A stretch of DNA of 64,000 nt from Cryptomeria japonica (taxonomy: Eukaryota > Streptophyta > Pinopsida > Cupressales > Cupressaceae). The DNA is taken from NCBI RefSeq assembly GCF_030272615.1, contig NC_081411.1:835250136-835314135 (forward strand). Direction: 5' to 3'. Each line of letters begins with the position of its first letter. Within the stretch, counting starts at the first letter, position 1. The notes beneath the pieces were generated by a model, which had not been told where the DNA came from, ran no database searches, and saw nothing but the letters and a program-made list of their open reading frames with translations. Shown piece after piece: positions 1 to 12,273 of the stretch. The translations under genes and the position numbers were made by a program.

Positions 1-580
1 GATGTTCTTAGTTCCACACCCATCACTAGACATAGGATTTTCCTTAGCCACAGATAGGATCTGATTTATTATGGATGGAAAGGGAGGTGAAAAGGGATTA
101 TTATGAATGGCTAACCAATCTTAGGTAGATCAATAACAAGCCATGATGGGAATGTGTAAATTTATTATGAACGAATAAGTTGTGAGTGTGTGCAAAGTGA
201 AGGATGAAATGGAATCCTGAAGGAGGGAGGAGAAATGTCTCTACGCATGGTGCTAGTGACCCAGTTTTCACCATGGTACTTGCCCAGGGCGCCACCAAAG
301 TGGTTTTCACCATTGGACGAAATTATTTCTCTTTACTTTTTTTGATTTTTCAATGTTTTTTGTGTCACAAGGCGCCTGTTTGCCAGGTTTTTACCAAGTA
401 ACGATTTTTTTGTTTTATAATTTTTTTGTATTTTTGAATTTTTTGAATTTTTTTGTATTTTTGAAATTTTTGATTTTTTTATATTTTTGAAATTAGGATA
501 CTCTGAAGAGCTATGTGTCAAACTTGTGAAGGTGCATGTTGTTGATAGGATCCTCCAAAGGTTCACCTTCTGTAGTTGAG
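1..580 (-). other. 3' noncoding tail of element E
   Basis: No reading frame is supported here. The stretch aligns by eye with the tail downstream of pol in B (about 45660-46150). Shared landmarks are the ccatggtacttgcccaggg and ccaagtaacg words and a T-rich run around 400-490. A similar but more decayed version occurs in A near 24760-24900. It is the region between the pol stop and any antisense gene of the element. Confidence 0.7.
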
Positions 581-582
581 AG

Positions 583-765
583 CTAATATGCACCAGATCC
601 ATATGCTACTGTAATGATGTAAGGACCAAGCCAGTTTGGTTCAAACTTGCCCTTCTTCTCTCTGTCTTGCTGATTTTTAGGATTTTCTCTTAGAACTAAG
701 TCACCCACCTCAAATGTATGAGGCTTAACCTTGTGATTGTAACTGCATTGTTCCTTGATTGAATG
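583..765 (-). pseudogene. integrase C-terminal remnant (element E)
   Basis: The frame encodes the end of a Ty3/gypsy integrase: a HKVKPHTFEVGDLVLRE segment followed by the GPY/F-type WLGPYIITVAYGSGAY segment, very close to the C-terminus of the B polyprotein. The catalytic core and zinc-binding region are missing. Immediately upstream in the frame (766-1095) the translated sequence no longer resembles integrase, so this is a fused remnant that cannot act as an integrase. Confidence 0.8.
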
Positions 766-1540
766 ATGTGTAGCTTGAGTGACTGTCTTCCTTGATGAAG
801 GAACTGAGATAGAATTACTAGTGTGTGGACTACATAGGCCCATATGCGTGTCACCTAAAGAAGTTTGGGCATCCCTGATAACAAAGTCCTTCAAGGAAGT
901 TCCATTAAAGGTCCATGATGTATCGCTAGAAGGGAAAGGATGTATGGAACAAGTGGATGAGTGATGAAGGCTTATGATTGTGAAAAGAAGTGAAAGTAGG
1001 ATAACATGATGGAGACTTAGGATCAACAAGTATTCTTTATGACTTGAAATTTTAGAACTTTTGCCCCCAGTTATTTTGATATTAGGGGAGATCAACTCTT
1101 ATTCTTTTTTCTTCATATGATTTTTATCCTTGACTTTGATTTTTGCAGAGTCCAATAGCTTTTGATTTTGATTTGGACTGAAGGACTTTTCTTTATTTTT
1201 GACTTTTAGATTTTTCTTTTCAAAGCTTGATTTGTCATCCCCAATGAGTAAGGGCTTTTCTAATTCTCATTGATCCAAGTCTAGGAGTAGAGTGGAAATG
1301 GAATGAGTGGATGATATGGTAAATCTATGTGAGTTCTCAAGAGGTTTGACGATACGCTCAATAGATTCTTTGTTGGAACTACTCTTAGGACTATTGATAC
1401 CAAGAGGTGCTTGCACCACTAGAGTAGATTTGCATTTAGACTTAGTAGCCACAACAATAGGTGGTTCACACCCAATTCCTTGGCATTGCAAATTGTTTGT
1501 AGGTTGTTCCTGTCGACTGAATACCTTAGGAGATAGTGGG
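766..1540 (-). other. unassigned replacement segment inside element E
   Basis: B has G-patch, reverse transcriptase, two RNase H domains and the integrase core between protease and integrase C-terminus. E has only this stretch of roughly 800 bp instead. The gag-protease frame runs on into it for about 90 codons (to 1267) with a low-complexity serine-, lysine- and threonine-rich tail that I cannot assign. I see no terminal repeats or TSD marking an insertion. Confidence 0.6.
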
Positions 1541-4500
1541 AGTTGATCAACATGAAAGATATACTCACCACATCCCAAGTCTTTAAACTTGAATTTTTTT
1601 TTGAGCTTTGTTTGTTTGGATGTAGAAGCTTTTAATGATTCTGGATCCACATATGTTGATGAAGGAATAGCTTCTCTATTGACTGGGATTGTTATTTCTG
1701 ATCTAGGTCGCAGATTGTTGCAATAAATGAATGGATTTGGGTCAGCTTTTACGGTCACTTCAACTCCATTGTGAGGAAACTTAATGCATCGATGATATGT
1801 AGATGGGACTACGCTCATTTCATGAATCCATGGGCATCCCAAGAGTATGTTGTATGTGAGATCAAGGTCAAGGACTTGACAAACCACATCTTTTGTAACT
1901 GGCCCAACCCTGAGAGGTAAGGTGACTGTTCCTTTGGATGAACGCTCTTCATCATCATATGCTTTGATAGTAATTTTGTTTGTAGAATTCACAACTTTGT
2001 CAGAATATCTCAATTGTTTAATAGTGCTCAATGTACAAATGTTTAGCCCTACTCCTCCATCTATCAGGACTCGTTTGATTCTATGTTTGTGTATAAAGGC
2101 TTCAATGTGTAAAGGTGCATTATGTGGCTGACTTACAGAGGCGTCATCAGCTTCTGTGAATGTAAGGGAGTGTGGAATGGAAAGGTATCCCACCATGGCT
2201 TGAAACTGGTCCATGTTCAGATTAGTAGGAACGGTAGTTTCTCTCAAGATTTTGTCAAGAATGGATTTATGTGCGGGGGATATGCGCAAGAGTTCAAGTA
2301 TGGAGATGAGCGCGGGTGTCTTCCCTAACTGTTCTACAAGGTCATACTCAGGTTTGGTTGATGAGGAAGTGGTGTTTTTAGCTGGAGCACCTTGCAAAGT
2401 GAATTTACCTCGATGGGTTGTAACATGACATTCAGAGGTAGGTTCGGAAGAAGATCCAACGCCTTTCAGAATGATCTTGGGTCTCTGGGTAGAATTCTCA
2501 GGGGTTTTGTCCTTGATGATAATGGTAGAGACATAATTGTCCATTGAGATGTGATTGATGGTTGAATCATAGTTATAAGATGCTTTGGTATAGTTGGTTT
2601 GGTTATCTATGGCTGCAGCTTTTCCCTTGTCATGCTTTGGGAATGGTTCCTTAAACATTTCATGTTCTTGATTGGATGAGTGTCCTTCAATCTCAATGTC
2701 ACCTCTATCAATGAGATCTTGTATGATGTTCTTCAGTCGATGGCAATTTCCCGTCTTATGACCTTTTCTCTTATGAAATTCACAATACTCATCATCATTC
2801 CACCAATTTGGTTTAACCTTTGGTTCATATGGAGGAAAATCTGGAACTGTGATTACTTTGTTTGCCACTAGCTTTTTGAAAACTTACTCAAGTGGTTCTC
2901 CCAATGGAGTGTACTTCCTTCATGATTTAGAAGTTGTTTGAGTATTCACCTGATTTGATCCGGAAAAAATGAATTTGGGTCACATTGTGTTGGCATCAAC
3001 AACACCATCATTGACTGTGTTCTTGTTTTTATTCCAAAATCTTGGCTTGTCTTTTCCTTTAAAGTCATCTTTGTTTTCCTTGAATATCTTAATGACTCCT
3101 TGTTCAATTAGGACCTTCTCTGTTGCTAAGCCTTTTTCAATGACGTCCTTGAAGGTGGACAAACAAGCTTTCCTTAAGTCATAACCAATCTCTTTGTTAA
3201 CATTTTGGGTGAACATTTCTACCATTTGTTTTTGTGGAATTTCACAAGAGCATCTGCTGGCTAGATTCCTCCATCTTTGTAAAAATGATGCAAAAGACTC
3301 TCCCTCTTTTTGCTTGGTGTTGCACAAAGTAGTGACTGATATGTCTGTCTCTATATTGTAGGAGAAATGTTGAATAAATGCCTCTACTAAGTCACCCCAT
3401 GACTTAATTCCAGGTGGAAGTTGGGAGAACCATTCCATAGCTTGATCGCCTAGGCTCTGTGGGAATAATCTCATCAAATATGTCTCTTCTGCTGCTATCT
3501 CAATGCAAGCTATGAAAAACTGCCTTATGTGTGCCTTAGGATCCCCTTTTCCTCTATACTTATCAAATTTAGGCGTCACAAAGTGTGTAGGAAAAGGAGG
3601 CATTGGAATGCTCTTGTCAAATGGATAAGGACATATGTCTCTCATTGTGTATGTTGGCTTCGGTGTATTTATGTCCTCCATTTTCTTTTGTAAGTCCCTG
3701 ATTTATTGCTCCAAATTGCTCTTAGGTGGAGATCGACTTCTTGGACCATACCCCATGCTTGAGGCACCAATTGGAGGAGAAGCATGTTGCATATATGGAT
3801 GATATTGAACATACACATGTTCATATGGAGGAGGTCTATAGTGATGCTGCATATATGGACCACTTGGTATAGATTCATGTTGAGGAATGAAATATCTATT
3901 TTGTCCATGTATACCATACTCTACAGGCATGTCATGTTCTAATGTGTTGCCCCCAAATTTGACCCGGGGTTTCCTTGTGTCCAAATTTTGAGCATGCCTT
4001 TGAATATCCAATTGCTTTGGTGGTTGATCCTTAGCATTGATATGTGATTGAGCATATTTCTCTGCATAAGACTTCCATAATGGTCTGCAAAGGTGAGTAT
4101 CATATGCTTGACCATGTGTATGTGGGACCTCTGGTTTTTGAAACAAAGATGATGGTGATTCAGGCACAAGATGCAATCTTCTATCGCCTCCACTATTAGG
4201 CCTCCTTTGATCCATGTTGGAGTGAGGTTGTTGCAAAGGTTGATTTTCCATTATTTGAGACATGTCAAAATCATGAGGTATCTTGGCTCCACTTTGTGCC
4301 ATCATTTGTAAGAAGTATTGTCTATCCCTCCTCATTATTTCCTCAACCAATCGATTGAAACGGGGATCCATAATGGATTCTTCCACATCTGTTGAATGTA
4401 CTGAAAAGTTGTCCATATCATCATTGTGTGTATCATTGTTGTTTGTAGTGTCCATGTTCTCAACATTTGGAATGTTTCTATAGGCATCCATGTCAGGTAA

Positions 4501-4617
4501 TGTAGTATGATCAGAATTGAAAAAGATATCATTGTCATACTCATAAGAACTCATGTTTGCGGACTCTTGAGCCTCTTTAGTTTCTCTCCTAGATTTTTGA
4601 AGACGGGTTTCAACCAT
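1267..4617 (-). pseudogene. gag: gag-protease frame of element E, two nonsense codons
   Basis: Three consecutive open stretches (4617-3703, 3681-2980, 2868-1267) are in the same frame and align with B gag-protease. They are separated by stops at about 3703-3705 (Gln codon in B) and 2980-2982 (Arg codon in B). Order: an N-terminus starting MVETRLQKSRR; a Pro/Gln/Tyr-rich linker; the retrotransposon gag domain (about 3560-3200); a knuckle of the form CX2HX4HX4C near 2790; and an aspartic protease with DGG in place of the usual DTG/DSG near 2055. Gag packages the element RNA and the protease would process the polyprotein. The start is the MVETRLQ methionine at 4617, conserved with B (53633). The frame has no pol downstream. 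Confidence 0.85.
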
Positions 4618-5333
4618 GAACTGGTATTGACCGAGATGTGTGAGACTAGATGAAAATGGAAAGAGTATGGAAGACTAAGAGTTGGATGGAATGTAAATGA
4701 ATCTGAGGTGTACTTGCAATGTCCAAAGTGTAAGACCAAGTATGTATGTAGTAGAGTAGGTGTGGCTTCCAAAGAGAGGATAGTTTCTATTGATGAGGTA
4801 AGTTGACCTTGACTCTAAGTAAGACCAAATGAGACCCAAAGGTGATAGACCTTGATGAGGGACCATTTAGCAAAATGTTGTTGTATGTAGTATGTTGACA
4901 AAGTATGATGAGGACAAGCAAGTGACCTTTTGACTCAAGTTTAGACAAATATAAATTTAATGCAAGATGTAAAGCAATGATGGACTTTGTGAGACCCAAA
5001 GACAAGTTGAATGCTAGATGAAAACCTGGAGAAACAACCTAGGAAGCTCACGAATTCCGAAACTGATTGCTCTTATTTGTTGGACTGTAAAAATTTTCTA
5101 ATTTGTGAAGTTGTTGGTTGTGACCAAATCTGAATGTTTGACTATTTTTCGTGACAAGAGGACACAATGTTGATGAGGACTCAATGTTTGCAAGTGTTTA
5201 GACTCAAAATGACTCCAAGAAAAGTGTGTTGTTTGATGTAAAAATGTTTTGCATACACTTGAAGACACAAAAGACACAATGTTTTGATGTTTGGTCTTGA
5301 ATGTTTTGAATGTTTAAAATAAGTCAAACACAA

Positions 5334-5905
5334 TTCTTATGGCTGGCCAAGATAATAGTTGTTGATCCCACATGAGGTTTTACCCCCGAGGCTACGCTAT
5401 TCAGAGGGGATACTTAGATGCTTGACCTCACTGGCTCCACCCTCGGCACTCACTTCTCGGATCAGCCAAGTATCAATCCCCACAAAAACTCCCCGTGGCG
5501 AACTTTGTATCTCTACTAAGAACCGTATGTGTGTGGGCCGCTACCAAAGGTCCGACCTCCTGCCCCAACAACTAGAAGGATTTGGGCTTCTAAAACAAAA
5601 AGGTGCTAGTAAGGGCATCCGCTCGTGTGGCCATACATGCAGCACTTTTAGCTCTGTAAATACAGAAGGCTCCCAGCCGGTAGGGGTTATGCCCTACAAC
5701 TGATCAAATAAATTTGATCAAACGGGTTTATGGGGAGACATAGTGTCGGTATGAACTAATCAGCACACGTTATCCATAGTTTTCACCATGAATACAGTTG
5801 TTTATAGTGGTTTGGAAGAGGTGGGTTTTCCTCGCTACCACTTGGGTCGTTCTCTTCTCACTAGTAGTCATAATGACCACATGGGAAGACAGGCCCTCTA
5901 AAGAT
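5334..5905 (-). other. conserved leader block (E copy) with hairpin
   Basis: The sequence is closely similar to 54648-55225 (B) and clearly related to 37927-38480 (A), although the LTRs of A are unrelated to those of B and E. On the gag-pol strand, 5697-5680 folds as a 6-bp stem (GTAGGG/CCCTAC) closing a CATAAC loop. A short palindrome (tctgtaaatacaga) sits just beside it. Noncoding conservation near the primer site suggests packaging, dimerisation or translation control; which one is unknown. Confidence 0.65.
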
Positions 5906-6289
5906 TAAACAAAAAGAGCCTATTGCTCAAGGCACAAAAGACAATGATTCAATTTTAGTGCACCAATTGAAGTGTTTGCTAGTCTATGAGAACAAGGCAC
6001 ACAATAAAAATCAAAAAACCCTTGCCAAGGACCTGCAACAAAGATTTATTAGTAGTTTGGATTGTTTGAAATAATCACCCCTTCCTGCAAGCACACAAGT
6101 TAGGTAAAATTTAAATCCAAAAGACTTTGTGAAAATAGGGGCCTTCAACCAAATGATTTTGCTTTCAAGACAAGCTGCACCAATTTCGTTAGCTAGATCT
6201 GTAAATGTTAGCTCAAAATAAACCAGATCTGAAACATTAAATGACCAAAAACTGAATCAATAAAACCCAAAAAATGAAATCAATGCACA

Positions 6290-6541
6290 CAGACGTGGTT
6301 ATACAACACAAACGCTATTATGTCCAACACAGATGCATTTCTGCAGCCACAAACGCGGCTCCAGAACCCAGACGCGACTTTTGGACACAGACGCATCTAA
6401 AAACACCGCAGACGCAACTGAGGAACACAGACGCGATTTTCAGAATCTACAAAATAAAATACTGTCGAGGACATAGACGCGATTCCAGATGTCACAGACG
6501 CGGCAGAAAACCAAAAACGCGATCCGAAAGTACACAGGCGT
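6290..6541 (-). repeat. ~20-bp-pitch array of ACACAGACGC-type units (E)
   Basis: Units resembling CAGACGC on the plus strand (GCGTCTG on the gag-pol strand) start at 6290, 6309, 6330, 6350, 6369, 6388, 6409, 6428, 6474, 6495, 6514 and 6535. Steps are 19, 21, 20, 19, 19, 21, 19, 46, 21, 19 and 21. Only the 7-10 bp core is kept; the bases between are unrelated. One step (46) is consistent with a decayed unit. The array ends about 110 bp from the 5' LTR. Confidence 0.85.
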
Positions 6542-6629
6542 GAAAATACCAAAATGTCGTTGAAAATGTCAGATCTGCAACTTCAAAATACAAAATCTAC
6601 AACAAAATGTTAAATGCAAAAGGGACAAG

Positions 6630-6648
6630 AGTCCCACTGGGCGTGCCA
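6630..6648 (-). other. primer-binding site, element E
   Basis: On the gag-pol strand the first bases after the 5' LTR are TTT and then TGGCACGCCCAGTGGGAC, beginning with the TGG that pairs with a tRNA CCA end. The same site, with one difference, occurs in B (55964-55983). I cannot assign the primer tRNA from memory. Confidence 0.75.
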
Positions 6649-6651
6649 AAA

Positions 6652-7553
6652 TGTATATGGTGAAAATGGATAACAATAATAACGATATTGAAAGGCTAAA
6701 TGAATTCAACCACAAAAACCCTAGCCTAACAACAACAAAGATCCACCATAACATATGAAGATTATCTAAGACAATGCAAATCAAATGAAATCACAGAGAT
6801 TATACCATCACATGTCCAATAGGGTTTGGATCTCCATTCTTCCTATCTCCATTGATCTTGCTTGATATATTTGCTCTCAGATTTTATGTGCACAAGAGCT
6901 CAACAAAGAACGGAATGTGGTTGCAAGTAGGATCGTATATGCCAAGTAGTCAAATTGATCAAGTAGTTAGGTAGTTAGGGTTTGATAATGAAGGAAGCAT
7001 CTCCTTATATAGAAGACACGATATGAAATGGATGGATAAGATTGAGAGGTGTAAAAGGAGGTCAGCTATGATTAGAGGGTAGGTAAAAGAAATAATAAAA
7101 TAATGAAAGGGGTAGGTAGTGTATGAATTAAGATATGAATGACATGTGTCATGGGTAGAAAAGACTAATGAATCAATTAAATAAATAAAGATTTATTTAA
7201 TTAATAGAAAAAGTGGGATCAATTAAATAAATAAGATATTTATTTAATTTAGGAAAAGGGTAATTTAAATAAATAAAAGTATTTATTTAAATGAGAAATA
7301 AGGCTAAAAGAGGATAAATGAATTAATTAAATAAATAAGGATTTATTTAATTAATAGAAGAATTAGGCTATTAGGAAAAGGGTAATTTAAATAAATAAAA
7401 GTAATTTATTTAAATGAGAAATAAGGCTAGAAGAGGATAAATGAATTAATTAAATAAATAAGGATTTATTTAATTAATAGAAGAATTAGGCTAAAGATAA
7501 TTAAATAAATAAAATATTTATTTAATTAGACATGACAATTTTAGGTGTCTACA
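6652..7553 (-). repeat. 5' LTR of element E
   Basis: The LTR runs from TGTATATGG to GGTGTCTACA on the plus strand and is homologous to the 795-bp LTRs of B but longer (902 bp), mainly through extra AT hairpin units at 7150-7540. On the gag-pol strand a TATATAAGG box lies at 7012-7004, a plausible TATA box, so U3 is to the right and R-U5 to the left. Confidence 0.9.
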
Positions 7554-8760
7554 CTACTTACTAACTTATAAAATTGATTCTTTAACCACCAGATGTAAAA
7601 AACATAAACCATAATGCAGAAACACAAAACAAATAACCACACAACCATAACACCATTTTTTTTACGTGGAAACCCGAAAAGGGAAAAACGATGGTAGGAT
7701 TGAGTACCCAAAATATTATTATACTATGGCCAGTAGTAAAACAATATTACAAAAGTGGAATGCACTTGCATTTAGGCACACTGCCTATAGCTCACTAAAT
7801 AATTACAAAATAGGGTTGTAACCTTGGAGGACTCACTATCCTACAATGAGATATAGAAGTAAATACAATGTCTAAACAAGAGTATAGTATCTACAAATGC
7901 TAGGAATCAACTCTGGTTAGGTTTAAGAATGATCCGATGTCAATGCTCTTTTCTTCTCTGCTACATGTATCGGATCATGAAAGCTTAAGATGCGCATGTG
8001 AAACTACACTCAATCGCTTCCAACACCATCTCACATCCACACACTATATCAAAATGATCATTCAAGTTGATCTTATATATCCACACCACCAAAATAGATC
8101 TCCAACTAGTAGGCTTCTCAAAACTACAAAATATGAAATGTGTAGGCTCATGTCAGCTCACACTATTGCAAATCCATATACCGGACCTAAAACATATGAT
8201 CACAAGCTTCCAATAGTTTAGCCCAATCACCTCAAACTCATCAATATCCACCTGAATCACCTCAATAATCTAGACCACACGCTACACCATCAAATAAGAG
8301 AATAACCTTGTCTTTCTGCAATACTAGATACCGAACCATGAAACTTTCTCTATAATCAACATCGAAGGCTAGAATTGCATGATAAGTTGTCTCATACATC
8401 CAATCATCTATTCCAATTACCACAACCAAAACTGCATCACTAGAAATGAATAATGCTCACCGGATCCATACATTGTGTTCCACTGACCAGACTTATGCTA
8501 CATGAATAACCAAACTTACTCAAGACTTCTGGTAATCTCAATCTCCATGTACCGGATAGGATTCCTAAGTTGAGTTGTCATCAATGACAACCCCTAAGTA
8601 ATCTCCATGCATCTAACACCATCAATCTCCACCTAAACATTGTTTTTTTCAAACAGAATCAACCACACCCCAATTTAATCTAATCAGAATCTCAATCTCT
8701 TTCCTATTAGGATTGAGCTTAGATCTAGTGGGTTTGATCAACTTTCAATATATGTGCGTT
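7554..8760 (-). repeat. Copia-like LTR fragment
   Basis: No protein is supported. The stretch contains acgtggaaacccgaaaaggg at 7661-7680, the same kind of signature seen in both LTRs of Copia element C (near 15530 and 59885). It reads as part of a minus-oriented Copia LTR into which E may have inserted. I see neither a second copy nor clean ends in the window, so the limits are approximate. Confidence 0.45.
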
Positions 8761-9430
8761 AATTACAGCAGAGACAAAAACAACAGTGTGGGTTGTCGAC
8801 TGAATGACTACGGCTTCTTGCTATTAATCCCCAAATTTACAAATCAAAAATACATAAGCACATGTCAGTCTGATTTTTGATATCTCTAATGGAAGAGATA
8901 GAGAATACTCTCTATGGCAGATGTTATGGACTCAAACTCAAAACACTTAGAACCTATGAAGAATCTAGACTCTATTTGTCCACATTGCATCCGCTAGGGC
9001 TTATTTATAGTAGATAAGTGATCAGAATAGTCATTTTAAGGGAATATGACTTAGTATACTAGGTAAACCAGTTATAAAAAAAGGAGGTATATCAGCAATA
9101 AACCAGTGACATTGATTGTCCTTGTACAAATATTCCCTTTCAGCAAAATTCCTTTAGTCACTATAGACATGGTATTCATCATTACTTGTTGATGATGAGT
9201 TGGAGGCTGGTGAAGGTAGTGGTGGTGTCACTTCTCCATTATCAAATACCTATTCCCAATTTAATGGTTTCCATTTGGAAAGTATCTAAAATTTGTGTCA
9301 TATGTTCCAATATTGGATATTATTGTCATATATTAATTGTGGGGAAAAGAAGGATTCTCATTTTAGTTTTGTCTTAACAATAAACCTTGTGACAATTTTC
9401 CTTCTAAGTGAATATTCAGGATCTATATTT
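8761..9430. other. unassigned intergenic stretch
   Basis: I see no supported gene here. The plus-strand 63-codon frame at 9186-9377 is short and unrecognised. The stretch may hold the end of the Copia fragment and the 3' part of the pararetrovirus copy. Confidence 0.4.
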
Positions 9431-9432
9431 AC

Positions 9433-10680
9433 CTAGTCTGGTCCAGCATAAGTAAGGAAATCTAATATTTCTTGTGTTATTGGTGCAGAACAACTAACCA
9501 ACAATGTGAAAAAGAGTCTTCTGATAAAGTCTAACAATGACAAATATTGGTGTTCTGTTTTAATTCTCAGAATTGAGAATTCACCATAATTTTCACTGGT
9601 TATAACTGGTTCAGAAATACACCCTAAATGTGATAGTGTCTTTGTTTCATAGAGTGCCTGATCTAGATATTTCTTGTTAGTACCTTTTAGGAGCATGATT
9701 CTTTGGATGCTCTAATTTATTGTTCAAAAATAGACATCAAATTCTTTATTGATTAAGAATCCTAGATTAGAAGAAGGATTAGCTAGATTATGCATGAAAA
9801 CTCTGGGTATCTTCATGTTGAGATAATCAACGACAACATTTTATTTCCCTAGGATTTGTTGAGCTTCATAGTTGAATTGATTTAAATATTCTTGTTATCT
9901 AGCATATTAGCCTTAACCATCCTTTCTACCATGGTACTTTTCTTTGAATGTAAAGAATCTGGTGCAATCAGTTCTGATTATGAATTTCTTTAAGTGCATC
10001 AATTTCAAAGCAAATTTATTCAGATTCTACATGATCCCATAAATTTCTTTATCAGAAGAAATTAATTTTCTAACTTCCACTAGGAAAACACCACTAGCAT
10101 ATTCTGCAGTAAATTCTTTTCCATCTTTAAAGGAACAAAGGTGTCCACCCCATGCATACTCAGAAGCATCTGTATACAAAATAAAGTCTTCAATTGTTGG
10201 AACATGTAATATAGGTAGATTCTGAATCTTCTATTGTATCTTCTTAACTACTTCGTCATGGCTTGGTCCCCATTGTGGCTTATTCTTCATGAGAAGTTGT
10301 TGTAATGGTTCTTTGTCAAAACCTGCACCTGGATAGAAATTATTTACATAATTTAGCATTCCTAAAAATCCTTGCAACTCCTTAGTATTAAGAGGAGGCT
10401 GAAATTCAAGGATCTTATTTTTCATATGAGGTTGAACTTCAAGTTTTCCAGCGTTAACAATCATTCCTAAAAATTTACAAGAGTCTAAGCACCACTGAAT
10501 TTTAGTGAGGGACAAGACAATCTCTAAATTTAAAGCTAGCCTATAGAGGATTTCTAGATGACACTTATGCTCATCAAAGTCTTTACTAAAAATAAGAATA
10601 TAATCTATATATCCACATAGGAAATATTCACAACCACAAAAAAAATTTATCCATTCTTTACTAGAAATAAGAAGGAGCAT
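9433..10680 (-). pseudogene. pararetroviral RT palm/thumb, RNase H and C-terminal remnants
   Basis: The open stretch 10680-10231 contains the RT catalytic-site relic YIDYILIFS (the expected second Asp is Tyr), then a thumb/connection region with FLGMLNYVNNFYPG. Between 10200 and 10100 an RNase H start reads YTDASEYAWGGHL. The stretch 9696-9433 continues the C-terminal part without a motif I can name. Frames are interrupted repeatedly, so no active enzyme is encoded. Confidence 0.72.
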
Positions 10681-10689
10681 TCATTAAAC

Positions 10690-11410
10690 CAAAAGGCATC
10701 ACTATTCATTCATAATATCCAAAAGGGAAGTTGAAAGCAATCTTATATTGGTCATCTTTCTTCAATCTGATTTGGTAGAAACTTGACTTGCAATTGAATT
10801 GAGAGAAAACTTTTGCAATAGCAACCTTTTCTAATAAATAGGTTTTATCTGGAATTGGATAAGGGAAAGGAATTATGATTACATTTAATGGCCTATAATT
10901 TATAACTGTTATTTTATTTTTCCTTCATTTTTCAGATTCTTCACAAACCATAAATGCATAACAATTAAAATCAAATGGAGAATGCTCAATATACTTCCCT
11001 CTTTTGAGTTCTTCGATTGCTTCTTGCATATTTGGATAATCATGAGCTAGAATTGGTATATTTTTCCCACTTCTGATCTTAGAATTAGGTTTTAGTTTGA
11101 TCTCCAGCTTTGGCATCTCCTTGTCTCAGAACTTCTGAGGATCTTCTCAGAAGACATCTTTAATAATAGCATCTTTTAATTCTAGTAGAGGTTCAATTGT
11201 CTAGATCATGTTTATGGCTGGAAATTTTTCAGATGCATATACGAGTCTTGGAGTACTTATTTTTTTGCCATTCAAGGTAAACATGATACTCTTCTTGGTG
11301 CAACCATAAGGTGTATATCCATCAATGAAATTTTCTCCTAATAGTACATCTACAAAAATTTGTTTCATGGAAAATAAGTCACATTTGAATTTATTTCCTT
11401 CCAATTCTAC
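10690..11410 (-). pseudogene. pararetroviral protease-RT junction and RT finger remnant
   Basis: Stretch 11116-10925 has the RT N-terminal pattern (YPNMQEAIEELKRGKYIEHS, then SPFDFNCYAFMV) typical of caulimovirid polymerases. The following 10924-10690 continues the RT fingers in fragments. Stretch 11404-11201 lies between protease and RT and contains a second protease-like segment (DVLLGENFIDGY). All are short, broken pieces. Confidence 0.65.
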
Positions 11411-11515
11411 TACTTATTGATGATTGTACTTGTCATAGCTGAATTCATTCTCTTGAACATCACAAGAAGTGTATGTAGTTTTCTGAGTCAGTTGTTCCTA
11501 ATTGTTGAGAACATG

Positions 11516-11842
11516 TTATTTGCAAAAGGATAGAGAAGCTCTAATATCAATTTGAGCATCATATTGTTTTCCATTTATCATTACGCTTATGTACTGAGAA
11601 AATTTTCTTGTAAGGAGATGTACGAAATATTGTGGCTTGGGTTCTAGTAGAACATACATAACCATTCGAACATTTGTAGTATATTCCTTAAATGGAGGGA
11701 ATTGTTCATTTTCATCTTCATATTCTTCTTGGATGCGAGAAATAAATTGATTACGGTTCGGACTAGAGTAGGATGTACCAGGGACATCTAATTCTTCTTC
11801 AATAATCACAAATGGACAAAATTGAATATCACAGTTAGACAT
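11516..11842 (-). pseudogene. pararetroviral aspartic protease relic
   Basis: The frame ends with a segment ISVMINGKQYDAQIDIRAS, where a DTGAS-type active site is expected. The D-I-R-A-S reading lacks the required Thr/Ser-Gly, so the protease is dead. Its position between the knuckle region and RT fits the caulimovirid order. Confidence 0.6.
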
Positions 11843-12273
11843 TCTGAGATATGGTTGTTTTTTAGAGAATTGAGAAATAGCTTGTATAATAGGATCCTTG
11901 GGTATATATCTTTTATTGGATTTTATTTCTCCTCTTTTTGTTATTAAAGGAGTACCTGGGTAATCTCTTCTTCGAAAGGGCTGAATTCTTGAAATTCTCT
12001 TTGGAGGTCTTGATATTGCAGGGTTGATTGTTGGAATGGTGGTTGGTAAGTCATGACAGGAGGCCTTTGTTGTTGTTGTGGAAAAGGTAAATTATATTTG
12101 TTGTTGCATTCTCTTCCTTGATATCCCCTTCTTTTTTCTTGACTTGTTTGGTTCATTAATACTGTGGGGAATTCATCAGGCACTTCATCTTTTAGTTGCT
12201 TTTCAGTTTCTTGTAGTGTAGTAGCAAGAACATCTAAAGAAGCTTCATCTTCTTCATCCACTTCTTTGATTTC

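Larger units (their letters stand above)
4618..6629 (-). other. long 5' leader of element E
   Basis: About 2 kb of leader lies between the primer site and gag with no supported protein. Parts: 4620-5330 aligns with B 53640-54650 but lacks B's extra periodic array. 5334-5905 is the leader block conserved in A, B and E. 6290-6541 is the periodic array. The plus-strand open frame at 5359-5703 is not maintained in A and is taken as chance. Confidence 0.75.
1..7553 (-). mobile_element. Element E: Tat-like Ty3/gypsy element, partial
   Basis: This is a minus-strand Ty3/gypsy LTR element whose 5' LTR ends the feature on the right; the other end lies outside the window. It shares LTR termini, primer site, leader, gag and protease with element B. 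Reading in the gag-pol direction it holds LTR, primer site, periodic array, leader block, gag and protease. Then it has about 800 bp with no counterpart in B, a short integrase C-terminus, and a 3' tail matching 45660-46150 of B. Reverse transcriptase, RNase H and the integrase core are absent. It therefore looks like a non-autonomous deletion or replacement derivative of the B family. TSD cannot be tested because only one end is visible. Confidence 0.88.

Noticed and set aside
5359-5703. 114-codon plus-strand frame in the leader block of E (shortened version in B at 54675)
   Set aside because: The homologous block of A has an in-frame stop and the B frame ends early. Conservation is better explained by RNA structure on the other strand.
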